Part shown: positions 1 to 10,449 of the stretch, piece after piece
How positions within the stretch are numbered: position 1 is the first letter of the stretch
Layout of the letters: every line of letters starts with the position of its first letter
Origin: Talinum fruticosum
Lineage: Eukaryota > Streptophyta > Magnoliopsida > Caryophyllales > Talinaceae
DNA: 64,000 nucleotides
Assembly: GCA_021018815.1 (NCBI GenBank)
Contig: JAITYX010000054.1
Location: forward strand, 3,720,001-3,784,000
Direction of reading: 5' to 3'
Position numbers and translations under genes: made by a program
The notes under the pieces: generated by a model
What the model was told of the DNA's origin: nothing
Seen by the model: the letters and a program-made list of their open reading frames with translations, nothing else
Databases searched by the model: none

Positions 1-142
1 AGCTTGGCAAATTAGTTAAATTAATGGTATCTAATAATGATAGTAATAATGATAATGATAATGATAACAACAATGTGAGTAACAATAATTCTAGGAGCAT
101 GTGTCACGTCCTTTTAATGAATGAAATGAAGATAAGTGAGTG

Positions 143-210
<68 letters not shown>

Positions 211-1462
211 TATATGTATTTATACGTATACATATACCTTTTCAATTCACGTCAACAAATGAACTGAATTACATTGATAACATTAGTTATTTGGTTAGCT
301 TGATCAACTTCTTCAACTAATAGGCGTTGTTGTCCATATTCGAAACGTAATTAATGCGGTGAAGTTATGTAGGAAAAACGTAGTTTACCGAGTGCATAAC
401 GGATATAGAAGATGAAGTAAGTCGTCAATGCCTAGACAAATTCAAGTATTAAAACTCAAGAAAAGCAATATTAACAATGGAAATCTATTTGAAACGAAGC
501 TGAGGCCACTTCGATTGCTTGGAAAGCTGGTAACTTAAATTTTTATAAAAAGGGAGAAACACAAACACTCTAAGTTCGAGTACGTTCATTGCTCGTACCT
601 TTCGAAAACTCACATGTTTCATCAATCTCAACATTTCGCATATATATAACTAATAATGAATCATTTGCAAATCAAGTTTTGCCACCTAATCAAGTGGTCC
701 CCACCCAATTATCAACTATCGGGGCTTATACCCATCAATTATCAATAATCGGGGCTTATGCCCAACCCGCGCGGCTTCAACTCGGGTTCTCGGTCGGCCG
801 GGAGGTGTGCATCTTACTAAGATCGTATCAATTATCAAGGGGTTCCAGTTTCAGATAATAACCAGCAAGCAAGTTTTACTCATATTCTCTCCCCGATTTC
901 AAACTAAAATGAATTGAAATGTGCGCGCTCAATCAATGTGTTTCAAAATTATTTAACTGTGTAGGAATGTTCGTGCTGAGTTTCGACTCATTCTTCGAAT
1001 TATTTTTAGGAAAAGCATCCGTGAACGACCCTTCGCATAAGAAGCTTGACGGGAGCAAGACTTAGCTGGATATTCCATTATCATTGTTCTATCGTTGGGT
1101 TAGATGCTCATAGTGACTCTCATCCTCGCAAATTTTGGGTTTGACCTTGGGTTGTAATTAAATATTGCGTATTTCCTATCGTAGATCTGTTGTAATGGCC
1201 ACTAACATCTATAAATATGTAGCGAACTGTACTTTGGGATTGGTTACTTAAGTAGTCGGAATGACACCTGCGACGTAGCTGTTAATGTTTCCCGATCGAT
1301 CGAAGCATAACCAATAGACACTGTTTATTATGGTATCTTAATTCAGCCTTGTCCTTTTGTTAAGGGTGGCGGCAACGCCTTCGATCGTTAACTTCAGCTG
1401 CGACCTTAACTAATATTCTCGGATTAGGGAATTATTAAGTAATGGTAACTGGGGGCATTACG
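1..1462 (+). repeat. 5' LTR of forward chromovirus, truncated at window start
   Basis: Aligns nearly colinearly with 8818-10266. It contains a long TA microsatellite and an AT-rich stretch, and ends just before the primer-binding site with a degraded terminus (ATTACG where the other copy has GTTACA). The first 1.4 kb of this LTR, including its promoter and GC-rich leader, lie left of the window. Confidence 0.93.
145..204. repeat. (TA)n microsatellite in 5' LTR
   Basis: About 30 uninterrupted TA units. The homologous array in the 3' LTR is at 8962-9026, so it was present when the element inserted. Confidence 0.97.
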
Positions 1463-1466
1463 GTTG

Positions 1467-1485
1467 TGGTATCGGAGCCGGGTTT
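1467..1485 (+). other. Primer-binding site, initiator tRNA-Met type
   Basis: Reads TGGTATCGGAGCCGGGTTT a few bases after the LTR end. The plant initiator tRNA-Met 3' end predicts TGGTATCAGAGCCAGGTTT. Both mismatches are CAG written as CGG, the same signature seen elsewhere in the window. Confidence 0.88.
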
Positions 1486-1629
1486 AGAGATCACTTGTGA
1501 GCAATAGGATTCTAAAGTGTCGTAATTTGGTGTTATGGACAATTATATGACTCGTTGATGTCGATTACGTTATTTATTAAAGATCTGTAAATCCCGACTT
1601 GGTTTAGACAATTTTCTTTGCTTTTTTAG
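1486..1629 (+). other. Leader with candidate 3' splice site
   Basis: Untranslated leader between the primer-binding site and the extra ORF. It ends in a pyrimidine-rich run, TTTTCTTTGCTTTTTTAG, immediately before ATG at 1630. This is a strong-looking plant 3' splice acceptor that could pair with the donor inside the LTR (8243 in the 3' LTR copy). Confidence 0.45.
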
Positions 1630-2381
1630 ATGAATCATGTAGGAGCTCCTTTGCATCCCTATGTTGTCTACATGCTACCAGGCACCCCTGTGGCTGCACA
1701 CATATCTCATCTTTATGCTAGCATGCTAGAACATATGCAGGACCCTTTGTTAGAGTTTCACGACTCACTCGTGCGTGCGCGTCGGCTTCGTGGTCCCTGC
1801 TACCCGTAGCCCCATGGGATAAGTTTAGATTTCGATATCATGACTTTATGGTGACATGGGACCCTGGAGCCGACACTGCTAGGTTTCGAGATACAAGGGA
1901 TTTGGGCCACTATTACCAATGAACTCCTGGTTAGGGAGAATTTGGAGCATAGGAGGGTTAATTACGGGACATTACAGCTTTTCTTTCCCATGTTGCACGT
2001 TCCACCACCTCCTCCTTCACCTGAACCAGCCCGGGGATCACCATCACCCCCACCGCACCTGGCCCCAGCGAGCCACCAGCTTTCCCTCTGCAGTGAAACT
2101 CCGAGGATAGCCTTGGGGTTGAACCCATGCATGACCCATTTGACGGTTCCGAGGATTCCGAAGGAGTTCATGTCGTTATAAACATACCGCAGTCGCCTGA
2201 GCTTGTCATATTGAGCTCGGACGAGGAGGAGGATGAGGCTGATATGGAGGAGGACCACGAGATTCAGGAGTATGAGAGTGGAGGAGAGGAGCAAGATGAA
2301 GTAAAGTTGATTTATATCGGTTTTGATTCGAAGCCGAGGAAGACCAGTGGAACCCGAGTATTACCCGCACGGGGTCATTAG
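1630..2381 (+). CDS. Extra ORF upstream of gag in chromovirus, unknown function (frameshifted)
   Basis: A coding-like stretch of roughly 250 codons between the primer-binding site and gag, where ordinary chromoviruses have only leader. I do not recognise the protein. Three frames carry it in turn: 1630-1809 (starting MNHVGAPLHPYVV), about 1810-1920 (PWDKFRFRYHDFMVTWDPGA), and 1921-2110 (a proline-rich part with PPPPPSPEPARGSPSPPP). It then continues at 2127-2381 with a strongly acidic tail containing ILSSDEEEDEADMEED. Frame changes at 1805-1806 and 2102-2103 are both CG where CTG would keep the frame open; the break near 1919 is unexplained. The ATG sits right after a splice-acceptor-like sequence. 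The minus-strand family-T copy at the right of the window lacks it. Extra ORFs upstream of gag are known from Ogre elements; relation to those is not shown. Confidence 0.6.
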
Positions 2382-2822
2382 TGTTGTGTGACTTGTTGTT
2401 TCGTTTTTGGAAACTTGTACATATAGGGTAGTTAGCCTAGGGTTGGTATAATTTTTGGATATGTTTGTATAAATGATGTGTGTACATATGGCAGGCCAAC
2501 CAACCTAACTTAAATAGTGGTATCGCCTAATTTTGGGGTTTACCAGGCGACTTCGATTAGGGCTAACTATGATCTCTTTTGTATAGAAGGAGGGACAAGA
2601 AGGGGGAGAAGAGTACAAAACTTAATCTATGGTGGATGTTTGCGGGGTGAAACATAATATGTAATTTTGGTGCTATTTGTGTATGTAAGTGCAATGAGAA
2701 TAGTTTTAATTAATTGTTGTGATGTTTTAAGTAGGTAACATTTTGTTTTGAAGGAAAAACATGTATATATATATACCTATATGTGGACATTATTAAGCAA
2801 ACTTGCATTTATGTGATTCAGC
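2382..2822 (+). other. Untranslated spacer between extra ORF and gag
   Basis: No ORF. Around 2396-2490 it resembles the minus-strand copy's leader (62160-62260 read in reverse), so it is the ancestral chromovirus leader. It ends TGTGATTCAG just before the gag ATG, a possible second splice acceptor. Confidence 0.55.
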
Positions 2823-3860
2823 ATGTTTGAGGCGGAAAGTAACAACATCACTCGGAATATGGCGGCAGACGTGGGCAACGATCGAGGTATTGAAGAACCA
2901 GCGTTAGAAACTCCTCCCAACCCACAACAAAGCCATGGTGAGACCCAACCTGTGTCCTTAGGGGTTCCACTGACACTATTGACCCGGACTCATTGGAAAA
3001 ACTTAGTAACGAGTTAATGAAAAGGATTCCCCCTACGCCTATCGAATCCACTTCTAAGCCCGACAAGTTAGCTAACAGAGTTGCTCGATGCAATCCTAAG
3101 ACTTATGATGGGAAAATTGAACCAGTGGAGTTGGAAGAATGGATTAGAGAAATGGAAAAGATATTTGCGATCGTTGAGGTTCTCGAAGAAAAAAGGGTCA
3201 ATATAGGGACTTATTACCTGACTGGTGAAGCGAGATATTTGGTGGAGCACAACGAAGAACAAATTTCAAGGTTGTGAGTTGACTTGGGAGAAATTTCTAG
3301 AAGAGCTGAGAGCAAAGTTATACCCAACCTTAGTTCGACGTCGAAAGAAAAAGAGTTTACGGAGTTGAGAATGAATAATAATATGATAGTGACGCGATGA
3401 CGCGAGTCAATTCATTAAGCTATCCAGATTTGCCCCAGATTTTGTGGCTACTAAACGGATGAAGATGTTAAAATTTGAGGAAGGCTTGGCCCACTATATT
3501 CGACATCAACTTGCTGGTCAACCTATCAAAGATTACCAAGAACTGTATGAGAGAGCCGCCGAGGTTGAACGAGTTAAGAGTGAATTGAGGGCCTCAAACC
3601 ACGGGAACCCGAAAAGGAAGGGGGACAATACAAGTGAGAGTATAGCTCAAAAGAAACCTCGCTACTGGCTTTAGCAAGAGTCGCACTGTAGCTACCCCGG
3701 AACCTTGTGGCAAGTGCGGCCGGACTAATCATATCACATCGAGTGTCGAGCCGGTACCAATAAATGTTTTTGGTGCGGTAGCCCCGAACATCTAGTAACC
3801 GCTTGCCCAAGAAGGCGGAAAGCTGTAGAAAAGGGAGCTGCGAAGCCCCGATGCCGCCAC
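2823..3860 (+). CDS. gag: Chromovirus Gag with CCHC zinc knuckles (frameshifted)
   Basis: Nucleocapsid/capsid polyprotein that packages the element RNA. The start ATG at 2823 is homologous to the start in the minus-strand copy (CATGTTTGAGG against CATGTCTCGG). The body is seen in pieces: 2993-3277 (KTYDGKIEPVELEEWIREME and a retrotransposon-gag domain), then 3444-3674 with a basic end. The C-terminal knuckles are near 3700-3830. The first (CGKCGRTNHIT) is broken at CG 3740-3741 where CAG fits; the second reads KCFWCGSPEHLVTACPRRR, a clean CX2CX4HX4C. Expected to be one ORF with pol in this lineage. Confidence 0.85.
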
Positions 3861-3949
3861 GTCAAGGACCTACGCCACCTCTAAAACCGGTGACCGTGGG
3901 GCGAGCTTACGTGATGAACAGGAAAGAGGCGGCAGCCTCGGGAACGGTA

Positions 3950-4338
3950 GTTTCGGTACACTCTTCTTAAACTCAAACCCTTTTTATGTTTTATTTGATT
4001 CGGGTGCTACCCATTCATTTATATATACCCAGTGCTGCCTCCGACTACACTTAGAAAATTATAAGACTTCAATTGAGTGTCACATTGGATTGCCAAACGG
4101 AAAGGTGGTAGAATGTCCGATTCTCTACCAACATGTGCCCCTAGTTATAGGCAAAGAGTTGTTTCCTGTAGACTTAATCCAATTTGACCTCTCGGAATTT
4201 GATGTGATTCTAGGTATGGATTGGTTGACAACTCATGAAGCGAAAATAGATTGTAAAGGTGGTAAAGTTATTTTAAAGCGGCAAAAGGGAAAGAAGTATG
4301 TTTTCTTGGTGAAAAAGATACAAAGAAGTATTCTGTAA
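3950..4338 (+). CDS. Retroviral-type aspartic protease domain
   Basis: Cuts Gag-Pol into its mature proteins. The catalytic triad is visible as FDSGATHSFI near 3996-4025. The typical downstream hydrophobic motif DVILGMDWL follows at about 4201-4227, the family's usual spacing. The domain is in one frame from about 3966 to the stop at 4336, where the frame is lost before RT. It follows the zinc knuckles and precedes RT, as expected for Ty3/gypsy pol. Confidence 0.85.
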
Positions 4339-4399
4339 TTTCCGTTATGGAGGTTAACAAGCTATTAAGACTGGTTGTACGGGGTATCTATGTTATATT

Positions 4400-5240
4400 A
4401 CCGAGGATAAGAAAGACAAGATAAACATAGAAGATACACCTATAGTATGTGAGTTTCCGGATGTATTTCCGAAGATCTACCTGGCCTACCTCCTCAAAGG
4501 GAGATTGATTTTGAAATTGAACTACTCCCGGAGCACAACCTATTTCTAAAGCACCATATAGAATGGCCCTAGCAGAACTTAAAGAGTTCAAGGCCCAACT
4601 TCATGAATTGCTACAAAAAGGATTCATTAGGCCGAGTGTGTCACCTTGGGGAGCTCCAGTCCTATTTGTGAAAAAGAAGGATGGAACTTTGAGACTATGT
4701 GTGGATTATAGGGAGTTAAACAAGATAACTGTCAAGAATAAATATCCCCTACCTAGAATTGATGATTTGTTTGACCAACTGCAAGGGGAGGGAGTATTTT
4801 CAAAAATAGACCTGAAATCGGGTACCACCAACCTAGAATTAAACAAGAAGATATCCCCAAAGCTGCCTTTAGAACCAGGTATGGGCATTATGAATATACG
4901 GTGATGCCCTTTGGACTTACCAATGCCCCTGCTGCATTCATGGATCTCATGAACAGAATTTTCAGGCCCTATTTGGATAAATTTGTAGTGGTATTTATTG
5001 ATGACATACTCATATACTCAAAGGATAAGGGAGAACATGCTTAGCATCTCAGGATAGCATTACAAACTTTGAGAGAACACCAACTGTATGCCAAATTACA
5101 AAAATGTGAATTTTGGTTAGAAGAGGTGGCATTTTTAGGGCACATTGTGTCTAAAGAAGGGATTAAAGTCGATCCTCACAAAGTGAAGGCGGTAACCGAA
5201 TGGCCTAGACCAACCAATGCTACGAAGTGAGAAGTTTTCT
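4400..5240 (+). CDS. pol: Reverse transcriptase domain (frameshifted)
   Basis: RNA-directed DNA polymerase of the chromovirus. Visible blocks are [19 protein letters not shown] (4668 on), the palm segment [10 protein letters not shown] (4794 on), [19 protein letters not shown] (about 4910-4965) and the catalytic [10 protein letters not shown] (about 4996-5025). Frame breaks at 4470-4471, 4529-4530 and 5223-5224 are each CG where CAG or CTG restores the family reading. A stop near 5041 (TAG) looks like a point change. The DD pair of the catalytic box is intact. Confidence 0.92.
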
Positions 5241-5830
5241 TGGGTTGGCGAGGATATTATAGGAGATCCGTACAGGATTTTTCAAAAATAGCTACACCAT
5301 TGACCAATGTATTGAAGAAAACAACAAAATTTCTATGGTCGGATAAATGTGAAGAGGCCTTTCAGGAGTTAAAGAAAAGGTTAACCACAATCCCTATTCT
5401 TACCTTACCGATTGAAGGTAAAGAGTATACTGTCTACAGATGATGCCTCTAAAAATGGGTTAGGATGCGTGTTAATGCAAGATGACAAAGTCATAGCTTA
5501 TGCATCCCGACAACTCAAACCATATGAAAAGAATTATCCAACCCATGACTTAGAATTGGTTGTTGTTGTATTTGCTCTAAAAATTTGGAGCCATTACCTA
5601 TATGGGGCGACACTGTAAGATTTATACTGACCATCGAGTGTGAAGTACATTTTTACCCAAAAGGAAACCAATTTAAAGCAACGCCGCTGGTTAGAGTTGC
5701 TTAAGGATTATGTCTTACAAATACAATACCATCCAGGGAAAGCGAATGTCGTGGCTGATGCATTGAGCGGAAAGATACAACATAGTTCGAATGCGATAAT
5801 AGTAACCCAACCTAGTGTATTATAGGACCT
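5240..5830 (+). CDS. RNase H domain (frameshifted)
   Basis: Degrades the RNA strand during reverse transcription. 5240-5443 covers the RT connection (GYYRR, then [20 protein letters not shown]). The next frame gives [20 protein letters not shown] and [19 protein letters not shown] (5434-5568), with the final part at 5640-5825 ([20 protein letters not shown] then [10 protein letters not shown]). The NVVADALS end is typical of Ty3/gypsy RNase H. A frame break lies at CG 5635-5636 where CAG fits. Confidence 0.9.
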
Positions 5831-7030
5831 TCGAATATAAGTGTTGAGTTAGTCTCGGAAGGACACATAGATGGATTTACGGCGGCAATAGAGGTACAAC
5901 CTACTACAATGAAGGAAATCCAAGTAGGCCAAAATGAGGATGTTGAGCTGGAAAGGATTAAACAAAATATTAAAAAGAGAAAAGCCCCGGGTTCGAAATA
6001 CATGAAGATAGAACCCTAAGGTTTCGGAACCGATTATGTGTACCGAATAAAGAGGAGTTGAAAAGAAAGATTCTTGAGGAAGCCCATAACACACGATATT
6101 CAATACACCCGGGAGGAACAAAAATGTACAAGGACTTGAGGCAATATTTTTGGTGGAATAACATGAAAAGGACATCGCGAGAATATGTGGATAAGTGCTT
6201 AACGTGCCAATTGGTTAAGGCCAAACATCAACGCCCGTGGGCGAGTTGAGACCTTTAGAGATACCTACTTGGAAATGGGATTCGATCTCAATGGACTTTG
6301 TCATGGGGTTACCCCTTACGCTTCGAAGAAAAATGCTATTTGGGTTATTGTCGACCGAGCTTACTAAATCTGCGCATTTTATACCAATACATGACACCTG
6401 GAATGTAGAGAGATTGGCGTAGTTATATGTCAAGGAAGTGGTAAGATTACATGGAATACCTAAGGATATCATATCTGATAGGGACAAAAGGTTCCAAGCA
6501 CGTTTTTAGTAAGCTTTACAGACGAGCTTTTGGAACTAAATTAAATTTCAGCGAGTTCGTACCACCCGAAACGAGATGGACGGACCGAAAGGGTGAATCA
6601 AATCTTAGAAGATATGTTGAGAGCATGTGTACTTGATTTTCGGGGAAGATGGGAAGATGATTTACCATTGGTGGAATTCTCCTACAATAATAGTTATCAG
6701 CCAACTATTAAAATGGCTCCATTTGAAGCATTATATGGACGAAAGTGCAAAACTCCATTATGTTGGAGCGAGTTAGATGAAGCATTGATTTTAGGTCCTG
6801 AATTGATCCAAGAAACAACCGAAAAGGTTAGGAAGATTCAGGAACACATCAAAGCAGACCCAAAGCCGACAAAAGAGCTATGCGAGATAAAAGAAGAAGG
6901 CCATTGGAATTTGAGGTAGGAGATAAAGTATTTCGAAAGTAGCCCCTGTGAAAGGAGTCGGATGGTTCAATGTTAAAGGAAAACTAAGTCCTAGATATAT
7001 TGGACCGTACGAAATTACAGAGAAGTTAAG
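5830..7030 (+). CDS. Integrase (frameshifted)
   Basis: Inserts the cDNA into the genome. The N-terminal HHCC zinc domain is at 6058-6240 (HNTRYSIHPGGTKMYKDLRQ, then CLTCQLVKAKHQRP). The DDE core starts with WKWDSISMDFVMGLP (about 6270-6312). It continues through LTKSAHFIPIHDTW (6360-6400), a middle region near 6470-6500 around the second catalytic Asp, and WEDDLPLVEFSYNNSYQ (about 6650-6700) toward the end. Several frame changes interrupt it. Confidence 0.9.
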
Positions 7031-7039
7031 TCCGAGTGG

Positions 7040-7333
7040 CTTATAAGTTAACCTTACCAACAGAACTCGAACATATGCACGATGTCTTTCATGTTTCACA
7101 GCTTCGAGAGTATGTGCCCAACCCAAGCCATAATATTGTGACAGAACCCCTCGAAATTGCTGAAAACTTGATATATGAGGAGCAACCGAGTGCAAATATT
7201 GGATTATAGGGTCAAGAAACTCCGCAATAAAAACATTCCTTTGGTGAAAGTATCGTGGACTAACCACACATCCTCGGAAGCCATGTGGGAAACCGAGGAA
7301 GATATGAGAAATAAATACACTCACTTATTTTAA
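7040..7333 (+). CDS. Integrase C-terminal, chromodomain-like tail
   Basis: After the GPYEITEKLSPSG-like segment (about 6998-7040) comes MHDVFHVSQLREYVPNPSHN (about 7075-7135). A chromodomain-like end follows, with LVKVSWTNHTSSEA in one frame and ATWET then DMRNKYTHLF near 7280-7333. Such tails in chromoviruses bind marked histones and steer insertion; the name Tekay/Del is inferred from this end. Frames shift at least twice. The minus-strand copy has the same tail near 57280-57450. Confidence 0.72.
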
Positions 7334-7390
7334 GGTAAGTCTACAAGCCCTATTGTCGAGTGCTCAAGTTTCGAGGACGAAACTTATTTT

Positions 7391-7401
7391 AAGGGGAAAG
7401 A
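7391..7401 (+). other. Polypurine tract
   Basis: AAGGGGAAAGA directly before the 3' LTR (start 7403), the plus-strand priming site. It is preceded by the conserved tail TTTCGAGGACGAAACTTATTTT. Confidence 0.85.
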
Positions 7402-7904
7402 CTGTAACAACCCGACCCTAAACCACATTGTTTATTTTATTAATTCATTAATTACAAGATTCATATGATTGAGCGCGTGCACTTCGATTTGATACTTTAT
7501 ATTTAAATTATTTTTATACATGCGTTATGCAGCTAAGGCGACGAAGTGGCCCTAGTAAAAGTTCATAATAAGGTTTATACATTATGCATATGTTTAACGA
7601 GAGAAAATTTTAAATTTACAAGAGATGGTATATGATTGCAAGGTCATTAATATTACATTTCAAGCGAACAATGATATTTATAAATTGTAAACATCATCAA
7701 TAAAATTAAGTAAAATTAAAAAGTAACAAAAAAAATAATAAAAATAAATAAGTAAATACATAAAAATAATAACAAAAATAAAACACAAAAATAATAACAA
7801 ATAACCAGATTTTTCAAGAGAAAAATCCGAATTTAATTATCCGGAATTGAAAAAAAAAAAAGAGTAAAAATTTGGGGATAAATGAAATCGGGAGAATTAA
7901 TTCA

Positions 7905-8260
7905 GCAATTTCATTCCTCTCGCTCCTCCCGTCCCTCTACCCTCCCGTCCTCCCCTGCTTCTTCTTCCCCGTGGCGCCTTCTCCGGCCACCGGTGCCGGC
8001 GGGAGACCGAGCACCGGCCGCCCCTCATCTCTCCTTGTCTCGCTTCCTCCCTCTCTTGTGCTCTCGCTGCCTCTCTCTTCCTCCCGCTAGGCGCTACGAG
8101 ACTCCCTGCCCGGCCACCGGACGGCCAACCATCAGACGCGATCGCCGCCAAGGCCCTCACCGATACTCGCCAGCACCACCGGGTCCCAGAGAAACCGTCA
8201 CCACGTCATCTTCTTCTTGGTTCCCATCTCTAAGTTTTGAAGGTAATATCCCAAACCCTA
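7905..8260 (+). promoter_or_regulatory. GC-rich transcribed leader of LTR with conserved splice donor
   Basis: A GC-rich block in an otherwise AT-rich LTR, ending GTTTTGAAG/GTAATATCCC with GT at 8243-8244. Directly after it is the telobox-like CCCAAACCCTA. The same order (GC-rich block, donor, CCCTAA-type motif) occurs in the two minus-strand LTRs (about 56165-56200 and 29090-29110). The weak TATA candidate is GATAAATG near 7876. Open frames here (for example 7882-8319) are probably incidental. Confidence 0.5.
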
Positions 8261-8959
8261 TATTGCACGCTTGTTATCTTTCGGTGATTGTAGTTGTAAA
8301 ATCGAATCATATGATCTAGAAACATAGTTATGAAGTGAATTTCAGGATCGATTTGGGAAAATTCATACTGGTATGGATGATTGAGGTGTGGCAGATGATG
8401 GAGTGATTGTGTATAAATGTAAATTCTTTCAGGAAATTATAATTTAGAGAATGAAATTAGGGATGTTTTGTCATATAATTGAGTAATTGGATGGATTACG
8501 ATATTTTAAGGAATGACTATACTGAGCAAACATAGGGCGAGTATATGTATGAGCTGAACTAGCTAATGTGTAATTGCAAAGATGTGAGGAAATAGTTCAA
8601 ATGTTAAGCATGTCAAATTGTGATTGCGAATGTGAATTTTGTGGTGAGAATAATGTTCATGACCTTAAGTTGGTATATTTTTGAATTTTGAGGGATTTGG
8701 TTAATTGTGAAGCCTTTCTATGGAAAGGCATTGGTAAAATCACTTAGTTATGAGTTGAATTCGATGAAATAAGGAGCAAAGAAATTACATTAGGAATGAG
8801 GATCGAAAGATAAGTTAAGCTTGGCAAATTAGTTAAATTAGTGGTATTTAATAATGATAGTAATAATGATAATGATAATGATAACAACAATGTGGGTAAC
8901 AATAATTCTAGGAGCATGTTTCACGTCCTTTTAATGAATGAAATGAAGATAAGCGAGTG

Positions 8960-8961
<2 letters not shown>

Positions 8962-9026
<65 letters not shown>
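8962..9026. repeat. (TA)n microsatellite in 3' LTR
   Basis: About 32 TA units, homologous to 145-204. Confidence 0.97.
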
Positions 9027-9034
<8 letters not shown>

Positions 9035-10266
9035 TTATACGTATACATATACCTTTTCAATTCACGTCAACAAATGAACTGAATTACATAGATAACATTA
9101 GTTATTTGGTTAGCTTGATCAACTTCTTCAACTAATAGCCGTTGTTGTCCACATTCGAAACGTAATTAATGTAGTGAAGTTATGTAGGAAAAATGTAGTT
9201 TACCCGAGTGCATAACGAGATATAGAAAATGAAGTAAGTCGTCAATACTTAGACAAATTCAAGTATTAAAACTCAAGAAAAGCATTATTAACAATGGAAA
9301 TCTATTTGAAACGTAACCGAGGCCACTTCGATTGCTTGGAAAGCTGGTAACTTAAATTTTTAGAAAAAGGGAGAAAACAAACACTCTCGGTTCGAGTACG
9401 TTCATTGCTCGTACCTTTCAAAAACTCACATGTTTCATCAAATCTCAACATTTCTCATATATATAACTAATAATGAATCATTTACAAATCAAGTTTTGCC
9501 ACCTAATCAAGTGGTCCCCGCCCAATTATCAATTATCGGGGCTTATGCCCAACCCGCGCGGCTTCAACTCGGGTTCTTGGTCGGCCCGGGAGGTGCACCT
9601 TACTAAGATCGTATCAATTATCAAGGGGTTCCAGTTTCGAGATAATAACCAGGCAAGCAAGTTTTACTCATATTCTCTCCCCGATTTCAAACTAAAATGA
9701 ATTGAAATGCGCGCGCTCAATCAATGTGTTTCAAAATTATTTAACTGTGCGGGAATATTCGTACTAAGTTTCGACTCATTCTTCGAATTATTTTGATGTT
9801 TTTGTTTTTAGGAAAAGCATCTCCGAACGACCCTTCGCATAAGAAGCTCCGATGGGAGCAAGACTTAGTTGGATATTCCATTATCATTGTTCTCGTGCTG
9901 GGTTAGATGCTCATAGTGACTCTCATCCTCGCAAATTTTGGGTTTGACCTTGGGTTGTAATTAAATATTGCGTATTTCCTATCGCAGATCGTTGTAATGG
10001 CCACTAACATCTCGTAAATATGTAGCAGAACCGTACTTTGGGATTGGTTACTTAAATAGTCGGAATGACACCTGCGACGTAGCGAGTTAATGTTTCCCTG
10101 ATTGATCGATGCATAACCAATAGACACTATTTATTATGGTATCTTAATTCAGCCTTGTCCTTTTGTTAAGGGCGGCGTAACGCCTTCGATCGTTAACTTC
10201 CGCTGCGACCTTACCTAATATTCTCGGATTAGGGAATTATTAAGTAATGGTAGCTGGGGCGTTACA

Positions 10267-10449
10267 TTAGGTGTCTACATAGAGTAATGTAAAACTTAAT
10301 AAAATTAAATACAATACTACTGCAAATAACGGGACGAACGGGACTACCTACCAGGACCACCACTGCTGGCTGACCAACGGATTTAAGGCTGACCAACATT
10401 TAACCTACTTCTAAATGCATAGACAATAGTTAAAATACAGCAGACAATT
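10267..10449. other. Unassigned flank between chromovirus LTR and movement-protein remnant
   Basis: No convincing ORF or known repeat. It may be viral leader or host flank of the chromovirus insertion. Confidence 0.4.

Larger units (their letters stand above)
1..10266 (+). mobile_element. Ty3/gypsy chromovirus (family T), forward copy, 5' end cut by window
   Basis: Positions 1-1462 repeat at 8818-10266, so they are the 3' part of the 5' LTR and the matching part of the 3' LTR. Between them are a primer-binding site for initiator tRNA-Met, an extra ORF, gag with zinc knuckles, protease, RT, RNase H, integrase and a C-terminal chromodomain-like tail, then a polypurine tract. Domain order RT-RH-INT puts it in Ty3/gypsy. 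The tail and long LTRs suggest the Tekay/Del chromovirus branch; that lineage name is inference. The target duplication cannot be checked because the left end is outside the window; the five bases after the element are TTAGG. Coding parts carry many frameshifts, most at CWG sites (see findings). Confidence 0.93.
7403..10266 (+). repeat. 3' LTR of forward chromovirus, complete (2864 bp)
   Basis: Begins TGTAACAACCCGACCC and ends GCGTTACA. It holds an AT-rich 5' part, a GC-rich exon-like block (about 7905-8220), a splice-donor-like site with telobox-like sequence, a TA array, and the end shared with the 5' LTR. Differences from the 5' LTR are mostly at CWG sites. Confidence 0.95.

Noticed and set aside
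145..204. TA array as a possible AT-rich replication or matrix-attachment element
   Set aside because: A simple microsatellite shared by both LTRs; nothing beyond base composition supports a function.
7882..8319. 145-codon ORF and its overlapping frames in the GC-rich LTR block
   Set aside because: Both strands are open because the block is GC-rich; no frame is conserved in the equivalent minus-strand LTR.
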